From Thermoplasmatota archaeon (GTDB lineage: Archaea > Thermoplasmatota > Thermoplasmata > GCA-020350865 > JAUVCJ01), in the NCBI GenBank assembly GCA_030595765.1, contig JAUVCJ010000048.1, positions 1 through 11,908 on the forward strand: DNA of 11,908 bases, read 5' to 3'. A program made the translations under genes and the position numbers. Under the pieces are notes generated by a model that did not search any database, was not told the DNA's origin, and worked only from the letters and a program-made list of their open reading frames with translations. This document shows, piece by piece, positions 1 through 3,604 of the stretch; the stretch's first letter is position 1; each line of letters begins with the position of its first letter.

Positions 1-979
1 ATGGCTCTTTGTCCATCCAGAAGAGATTGCCCCGTATCTCCTTTGTTGTGACAGGTCTTCCAACTTCTGTGCAGATGACATCGCCTCTGTCTATGAAGAG
101 CTTGTCTGCAATGGTTATCCCAGTGCTTTCTCCGGCTACCGCCATGCTCTTCTCATCATTAAGATATTCTTCCACAGTTTCAACTTTGGTGGTCTCTCCG
201 CTGGGTAGAACAAGTATATCCTGTCCCTTTTGGATCGTTCCGGCCTCGACCCTGCCTGCAAATATCCTCTTGCCGGATATGTTGTAGACATCCTGGACTG
301 GTAGCCTTAATGGATGGACCTCTCTGTTTTCCAGGGTTTTAAAGATGTCCAATGCCTCCAATATATTGGGACCATTGTACCATTCCATTGCCACCGATCT
401 CTTGGCCACATTGTCGCCATTACTGGCAGATATCGGTATGATGTATTTGGGAGTGATGCCTATGCGATCAAGGAATGCCAATGTGTCACTGCTAACCTTC
501 TTGAAGGTATCTTCGCTGAAATCTACCAGGTCCATTTTGTTCAGAACTACAACTACCTGGCTTAATCCAAGAAGTCCAAGGATGTATGCATGCCGTCGGG
601 TCTGCTCCTGAACACCCTCGTCTGCATCCACGATAAGTATGGCTGCCTCTGCCTGAGATGCACCGGTTATCATGTTTTTCGTAAACTCCTTGTGACCTGG
701 AGCATCAATGATCACATAATCCCTTTTTTCAGTTTTAAAGAAGGTCTGGGCAGTATCTATGGTAATTCCCTGCGACCGCTCCTCCTCAAGATGGTCCATG
801 ATATAGGCGAACTCCATCTCTTTCCCCAAAGAATCGCAAATCTGTTTCACCTCATCGATCTTCTCCTGAGGAAGGCTGTCTGTATCAAAGAACAATCTTC
901 CGATCAATGTGGACTTGCCGTGGTCGACATGGCCAACAATTACCAGTTTGAGATGCGCTTCTTCTTTGCTGTTATTCAT
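1..979 (-). CDS. cysN: Sulfate adenylyltransferase subunit 1, CysN-type GTPase (partial, C-terminus beyond window)
   Basis: CysN is the GTPase subunit of the heterodimeric ATP sulfurylase; it couples GTP hydrolysis to CysD-catalysed formation of adenylyl sulfate (APS) from sulfate and ATP. I translated 326 codons by hand from the ATG at 979. The translation-factor-type GTPase motifs are all present: GHVDHGKST at residues 16-24 (P-loop), DAPGH at 92-96, NKMD at 147-150. The stretch with GVQEQTRRHAYILGLLG (about 122-138) is the form seen in CysN rather than in EF1A/EF-Tu. A beta-barrel domain 2 starts around residue 225. The start has a strong AGGAGG at 989-994, 9 bases upstream. It lies 27 bases after the cysD stop, so the two are probably co-transcribed. 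The reading frame is still open at base 1, so I cannot tell whether a CysC-type APS kinase domain is fused at the C-terminus. Confidence 0.93.
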   Translation of the reverse strand, partial: MNNSKEEAHLKLVIVGHVDHGKSTLIGRLFFDTDSLPQEKIDEVKQICDSLGKEMEFAYIMDHLEEERSQGITIDTAQTFFKTEKRDYVIIDAPGHKEFTKNMITGASQAEAAILIVDADEGVQEQTRRHAYILGLLGLSQVVVVLNKMDLVDFSEDTFKKVSSDTLAFLDRIGITPKYIIPISASNGDNVAKRSVAMEWYNGPNILEALDIFKTLENREVHPLRLPVQDVYNISGKRIFAGRVEAGTIQKGQDILVLPSGETTKVETVEEYLNDEKSMAVAGESTGITIADKLFIDRGDVICTEVGRPVTTKEIRGNLFWMDKEP

Positions 980-1006
980 ATTTTCAGGCCTCCTATCATT
1001 GCATCC

Positions 1007-1807
1007 CTACATGTATCCCAATGAGCGCAGTTTCTGCATCATATACGCCTTTTCCTTGTCTTGTGCACGTCCACTTCTCTCTGCTATCTTAGTGGTCTTA
1101 AGCTCTTCAACAATTGATTCAAGCGAAGTTGCCTGGGAATCTACCGGGTTGCAGCATGTCTCACACCCGATGCTCCGGTATCTCTTTCCATTCTTGGCAA
1201 AGTATAGGTCTACCACTGGAAGATCCTCCCTCTCTACATAGCGCCATACATCCAGCTCCGTCCAATGTAGCAATGGATGGACCCTGATGTGCTGCTCTCC
1301 TTCCTGCTTGGACTTGTATTGATCCCAAAGCTCAGGAGGCTGAACCTTATAATTCCACTGGAACTCTCTATCCCTTGGAGAGAACACCCTTTCTTTTGCC
1401 CGTATGCCATGCTCGTCTCTTCGAATGCCTAAAAGCAAGGCCCTGAAACCATGTTTGGCTATGACCTGTTTCAATGCTTCGGTCTTGAGCTGGGTGCAAC
1501 ACTCAAGTTTATCTTTTCCAGGAGAAATTCCAGCTTTTAAGGCGGCTTCATTCTGAGCGATGATGAGTTTAAAGTCCCACTTCTTTGACCACTCATCCCT
1601 GAACTCATAAATTTCCTTGAATTTGTAACTGGTATCGATATGAATGGCTGGAAATGGTATCTGGCCGTAGAAAGCCTTTCTCACAAGCCACATTAGAGCG
1701 GTTGAGTCCTTTCCAATGCTCCATAATATACCAATGTCCTTGAACTGTTTGTAGGCTTCTCTAATTATGTAGATGCTTTTACTTTCCAGCTTATCCAAAT
1801 GGTCCAT
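1007..1807 (-). CDS. cysD: Sulfate adenylyltransferase subunit 2 (CysD-like, PAPS-reductase fold) with Fe-S-type cysteines
   Basis: This is the catalytic subunit expected to adenylylate sulfate, working with the CysN GTPase downstream. The protein is 266 residues. It shows the PP-loop SIGKDS at 30-35, PFPAIHIDTS at 51-60, the arginine-rich RRDEHGIRAKER at 129-140 (compare RRDEEKSRAKER of bacterial CysD), PPELWDQY near 157, HWTELDVW at 181-188 and an ERSGRAQD tail motif. It also has Cys103-Cys104 and Cys215-x-x-Cys218 (plus Cys219), the arrangement that binds [4Fe-4S] in APS reductases; bacterial CysD as I know it lacks these. The reductase C-terminal catalytic cysteine is missing: the protein ends LRSLGYM. 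I chose ATG 1807 because GGTGAT lies 3 bases before it; an in-frame TTG at 1828 would add 7 residues. An APS reductase-like activity is the main alternative. Confidence 0.85.
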   Translation of the reverse strand: MDHLDKLESKSIYIIREAYKQFKDIGILWSIGKDSTALMWLVRKAFYGQIPFPAIHIDTSYKFKEIYEFRDEWSKKWDFKLIIAQNEAALKAGISPGKDKLECCTQLKTEALKQVIAKHGFRALLLGIRRDEHGIRAKERVFSPRDREFQWNYKVQPPELWDQYKSKQEGEQHIRVHPLLHWTELDVWRYVEREDLPVVDLYFAKNGKRYRSIGCETCCNPVDSQATSLESIVEELKTTKIAERSGRAQDKEKAYMMQKLRSLGYM

Positions 1808-1840
1808 AGAATCACCAGTAAATGTCAATGAATAATCTCA

Positions 1841-1849
1841 ATTTAAACC
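1841..1849 (-). promoter_or_regulatory. Possible TATA box for cysD
   Basis: The minus strand reads GGTTTAAAT about 38 bases before the cysD ATG, inside the 59-base gap after the RHH gene. This spacing would give a transcript starting near 1820, so cysD-cysN may have its own promoter as well as read-through. Called by eye from A/T richness and spacing only. Confidence 0.35.
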
Positions 1850-1866
1850 TAGTATTCCAAGGAGGG

Positions 1867-2091
1867 TCAGTCAAGATAACCCAGTGCTTTAAGCCTCTCT
1901 TTGACCTTTTCTTCTTCCTCTTTGCTAAACGGTATCTTCTTCTCCTTCTCTAAATCTGCTAGAACATCTCGCAGGGTATAGACAACATAGTCCGAGGCGG
2001 ATTCGAAACCTGTACCCTCTATCTTTTTCTTTATGTCCTCATACAGGTGCGTTGGTATCGATATGGTGGTGTAGTTCTTCTTTTCCGTCAT
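1867..2091 (-). CDS. Small ribbon-helix-helix protein, likely transcriptional regulator
   Basis: A 74-residue protein. The N-terminal half (YTTISIPTHLYEDIKKKIEGTGF, split here as YTTISIPTHL then YEDIKKKIEGTGF, followed by SASDYVVYTLRDVL) fits the ribbon-helix-helix fold: a short beta strand that contacts DNA, then two helices used for dimerisation. The C-terminal part is a charged helix ending in VKERLKALGYLD. Similar small archaeal proteins are, from memory, annotated as CopG/RHH-family. I chose ATG 2091, which has AGGTGATG upstream; a frame-compatible start at 2130 would add 13 residues with no matching ribosome site. It is the first gene of the RHH-cysD-cysN run, 59 bases before cysD, so control of this cluster, including itself, is the natural guess. 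A non-DNA-binding partner role is possible. Its last residues resemble the end of the neighbouring CysD (LRSLGYM). Confidence 0.82.
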   Translation of the reverse strand: MTEKKNYTTISIPTHLYEDIKKKIEGTGFESASDYVVYTLRDVLADLEKEKKIPFSKEEEEKVKERLKALGYLD

Positions 2092-2118
2092 TGTGTCATC
2101 ACCTAAAAATACAGGCTG

Positions 2119-2130
2119 TTGGACATCCAA
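2119..2130. promoter_or_regulatory. Inverted repeat, candidate operator of the RHH gene
   Basis: TTGGA-CA-TCCAA is a perfect dyad with 5-base arms and a 2-base centre. It lies 28 bases before the RHH start codon and just after an A/T-rich TATA-like stretch on the minus strand, so it would sit at or near the transcription start. RHH dimers commonly bind short dyads of this kind. That it binds the RHH protein is inference. Confidence 0.35.
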
Positions 2131-2140
2131 AATGTAAGGT

Positions 2141-2150
2141 GTTATTTAAC
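2141..2150 (-). promoter_or_regulatory. Possible TATA box for the RHH gene
   Basis: The minus strand reads GTTAAATAAC 50 to 60 bases before the RHH ATG. Start of transcription would be around 2118-2122, overlapping the TTGGA/TCCAA dyad. Based only on composition and spacing. Confidence 0.35.
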
Positions 2151-2189
2151 ATCATCGGATGTTTCAAGCATCCACTCAAGGCCAATACC

Positions 2190-2597
2190 CTACTCGGGAT
2201 TGGTCATGACCAGCCTGGAGTGTGATACCCCTTTTAGTGCACCGATGGAGTCTGCCAGCATCCGGACATCACCAGCATGGCCTGATACGACCAGAACCTC
2301 CAGGCATTCATCCGAATCGAGATGGACATGGGTAGTGCAGTGAATTGTGGAGTGATGGTCATGCTGGAGCGAGGTCAGCTTCTCAGTTATGTTGGCAACA
2401 TGATGACCGTATTTTATCGTAAGGCTTCCCACAACCATGTTATCATCGCTTTCGGACCAGGTGTCTGCAAGATACTTTCTCATCATGTCACGTATTGCTT
2501 CCGAGCGATTCTCATAGCCCTTGCCATCTATGAGTTTGTCAAACTTGGAAAGCAGCTCTGGCTCTATCGAAACACCGAAACGGATCACATTGTCCAT
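2190..2597 (-). CDS. nikR: Nickel-responsive transcriptional regulator NikR
   Basis: NikR is a cytoplasmic tetrameric repressor: an N-terminal RHH domain binds DNA and a C-terminal ACT-like domain binds nickel. This protein has 135 residues, the usual size. The RHH part is 1-45 (RFGVSIEPELLSKFDKLI, then RSEAIRDMMRKYL). The nickel site is visible as His79, His90-x-His92 and Cys98 in THVHLDSDECLEV, matching the spacing of His76, His87, His89, Cys95 in the E. coli protein. I chose ATG 2597 because AAGGTG lies 6 bases upstream; the ATG at 2603 is immediately after that site and the GTG at 2606 overlaps it. No nickel transporter, hydrogenase or urease gene is visible in the window, so its main targets lie elsewhere. 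It may also regulate itself; a direct repeat surrounds its TATA box. Confidence 0.95.
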   Translation of the reverse strand: MDNVIRFGVSIEPELLSKFDKLIDGKGYENRSEAIRDMMRKYLADTWSESDDNMVVGSLTIKYGHHVANITEKLTSLQHDHHSTIHCTTHVHLDSDECLEVLVVSGHAGDVRMLADSIGALKGVSHSRLVMTNPE

Positions 2598-2640
2598 GCT
2601 CATCACCTTAGGCTAGTCATGGGGGTTTTTATGAATAATC

Positions 2641-2694
2641 CTTTCTACGAAACTTTCTACAGGCAAATATAAACAGAAAAAAGACCATTTCTAC
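2641..2694. repeat. Three-copy direct repeat around the nikR promoter
   Basis: CTTTCTAC occurs at 2641-2648 and again at 2653-2660 (12-base period), and TTTCTAC recurs at 2688-2694. Read on the nikR strand (GTAGAAAG), one copy lies upstream of the TATA-like element and two lie just downstream, at the expected transcription start. That is where archaeal repressors often bind. It does not resemble the long dyad with about 14-16 base spacing known for NikR sites, so the bound factor is unknown. Confidence 0.5.
2665..2673 (-). promoter_or_regulatory. Likely TATA box for nikR
   Basis: The minus strand reads GTTTATATTTG about 70 bases before the nikR start codon, preceded by a purine/pyrimidine-rich TFB-type context. 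Transcription would begin near 2640-2645, giving a leader of about 45 bases that includes the AAGGTG ribosome site. Confidence 0.5.
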
Positions 2695-2737
2695 TGGAAA
2701 TAATCTCTAATGAACAAGAGCCATGCGATTCATTCCA

Positions 2738-2752
2738 GAAAAAGCTTTATAC
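2738..2752 (+). promoter_or_regulatory. Likely TATA/BRE promoter of the ferredoxin gene
   Basis: GAAAAAGCTTTATAC fits an archaeal purine-rich BRE followed by a TATA box. Transcription would start near 2772-2776, which is exactly where the GGAGGT hairpin begins, giving a leader of about 40 bases. Confidence 0.6.
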
Positions 2753-2773
2753 CTCATGGATTGTTCTGGAAAA

Positions 2774-2791
2774 TGGAGGTTGTGACCTCCA
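2774..2791 (+). promoter_or_regulatory. Hairpin in the 5' leader of the ferredoxin gene
   Basis: TGGAGGT-TGTG-ACCTCCA forms a 7-base-pair stem with a 4-base loop, at the predicted 5' end of the mRNA. The 3' arm (CTCC, 2787-2790) could pair instead with GGAG at 2800-2803, which is the ribosome binding site (AGGAGA, 8 bases or so before ATG 2813). Two exclusive foldings would leave the ribosome site free or covered. It could equally be a protein-binding dyad in DNA or a 5' end stabiliser. Confidence 0.5.
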
Positions 2792-2812
2792 AAATAACAG
2801 GAGAATAATCAT

Positions 2813-3010
2813 ATGGTCAATATAGCCTGGGTAAACGCTGAGGAGTGTGTGGGATGTGAGGCATGTGTGGACGAATGCCCCCATGATGCAATGCACATGA
2901 ACGATGAGGGCGTCGCAGTCAGCGACCCTGTCAAGTGCAAGGGCGAGGAAGCTTGCGGTGATTGCGCGCCGGTCTGTGGTGTCGAAGCCATCACCTTCAA
3001 GCCGCAGTAG
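2813..3010 (+). CDS. 2[4Fe-4S] ferredoxin
   Basis: A 65-residue soluble electron carrier. The first cluster motif is C12-x2-C15-x2-C18-x3-C22-Pro, the classic form. The second is C42-x5-C48-x2-C51-x3-C55: the first spacing is longer than the usual x2, and Gly56 stands where the usual proline follows the last cysteine. The internal pseudo-twofold symmetry of bacterial-type ferredoxins is still clear (PHDAMHMN versus GVEAITFK after each motif). The ATG at 2813 has AGGAGA just upstream. It stands alone on the plus strand between minus-strand nikR and rpo11, so no redox partner is indicated by position. Eight cysteines support two clusters; their redox potential cannot be predicted from this. Confidence 0.92.
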   Translation: MVNIAWVNAEECVGCEACVDECPHDAMHMNDEGVAVSDPVKCKGEEACGDCAPVCGVEAITFKPQ

Positions 3011-3070
3011 AGTGCGCCAATAACTTATAGGTGGCTCCCTGCCTAATGAAGCCTTTCCAAACCCATTCAC

Positions 3071-3086
3071 TTTTTATTCTTTTCTT
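3071..3086 (+). terminator. T-rich probable terminator of the ferredoxin gene
   Basis: TTTTTATTCTTTTCTT lies about 60 bases after the ferredoxin stop. Oligo-T tracts without a stem are the usual intrinsic termination signal in archaea. Composition is the only evidence. Confidence 0.45.
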
Positions 3087-3209
3087 ATCGCCATCAGAAA
3101 GAAGAGAACATTGCAGTCAAGCAATGCTACTGAAATAAAATCAAGGGGAACGAAAACGACCTCCTTGTTCGCTCAATAACTCAGCAAAATCAAGTACTAG
3201 GCAAATAAT

Positions 3210-3229
3210 CACTGAGAAAATACTCAGTG
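3210..3229 (-). terminator. Inverted repeat downstream of rpo11
   Basis: CACTGAG and CTCAGTG form a perfect 7-base stem around a 6-base A/T loop, 37 bases past the rpo11 stop on its strand. It may mark the 3' end of the rpo11 mRNA or stabilise it. No long T run follows directly, so a terminator role is tentative. Confidence 0.4.
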
Positions 3230-3265
3230 CTCTCGAACATATGCTGCCAGGGTGGAGAAGAACTA

Positions 3266-3526
3266 TCAGATCTGCTTTTTAAGGCTGAGTACATCCTTGG
3301 AAATGGCCTTTGCTGCGTTGTTCAACACCGTTCTTGGCTTTCCCTTCTTTGTAGTTATGTAAAGAGTAGGTTTTTCAAGCTCTGGATGGCCACGGGTATG
3401 AGTGGCTATAACAACATCTTCATTGCTGAGCAAGTGCTCCATCAACGGGTAGAGAAGAGTATCAGAAAACTCTGTGAGTTCGATATTGATGCTGTTCTTT
3501 GTTTCTTCTAGGAGCCTTAACTTCAT
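3266..3526 (-). CDS. rpo11: DNA-directed RNA polymerase subunit Rpo11 (subunit L)
   Basis: Rpo11 (RpoL) pairs with Rpo3 to form the alpha-like assembly platform of archaeal RNA polymerase. The 86-residue length fits. Family features are visible: an N-terminal MKLRLLEETKNSINIEL strand pair, a TLLYPLMEHLL helix, a VVIATHTRGHPELEKPTLYI segment (the conserved HP followed by a buried strand) and a C-terminal helix after KKGKP. The usual His-Thr-Leu-x-Asn motif at the start of the first helix is altered here to SDTLLY, so the protein is divergent. The ATG at 3526 has GGTG 5 bases upstream and a TATA-like CTATAA about 38 bases upstream. It sits 78 bases beyond the end of the surface-protein gene on the same strand. 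No other polymerase gene is adjacent. Confidence 0.78.
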   Translation of the reverse strand: MKLRLLEETKNSINIELTEFSDTLLYPLMEHLLSNEDVVIATHTRGHPELEKPTLYITTKKGKPRTVLNNAAKAISKDVLSLKKQI

Positions 3527-3559
3527 GCAAACACCGCCGCCACTACAATAGAGGGTATT

Positions 3560-3568
3560 CTTATAGTT
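3560..3568 (-). promoter_or_regulatory. Possible TATA box for rpo11
   Basis: The minus strand reads AACTATAAG about 35-42 bases before the rpo11 ATG, within the 78-base gap after the surface-protein gene. It suggests that rpo11 is transcribed on its own. Confidence 0.4.
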
Positions 3569-3604
3569 ATTGCCAGGTTACTCACCCCAATTCTGAATTC
3601 AAGT

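Larger units (their letters stand above)
3011..3265. other. Noncoding gap between ferredoxin and rpo11 (convergent ends)
   Basis: These 255 bases lie between two converging genes. No protein, tRNA or recognisable small RNA is supported. It contains a T-rich run at 3071-3086 that may end ferredoxin transcription, a weak stem around 3148-3175, and a perfect inverted repeat at 3210-3229 beyond the rpo11 stop. Confidence 0.5.

Noticed and set aside
590..1024. Several plus-strand frames between 9 and 1241
   Set aside because: They are antisense to cysN and cysD, whose catalytic motifs are unambiguous on the minus strand.
1007..1807. Annotation of the CysD-like protein as a true APS/PAPS reductase
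   Set aside because: The C-terminal catalytic cysteine is absent, RRDExxxRAKER and WTELDVW fit CysD, and the next gene is CysN. Left open as a minority possibility.
3148..3175. Weak stem GAACGA...TTGTTC considered as a small RNA or terminator
   Set aside because: Only six pairs including a G-T pair and an 11-base loop; no promoter or conserved motif was visible.
3227..3511. 94-codon plus-strand frame opposite rpo11
   Set aside because: The minus strand carries recognisable Rpo11 with a plausible start and promoter; the plus reading has no family features.
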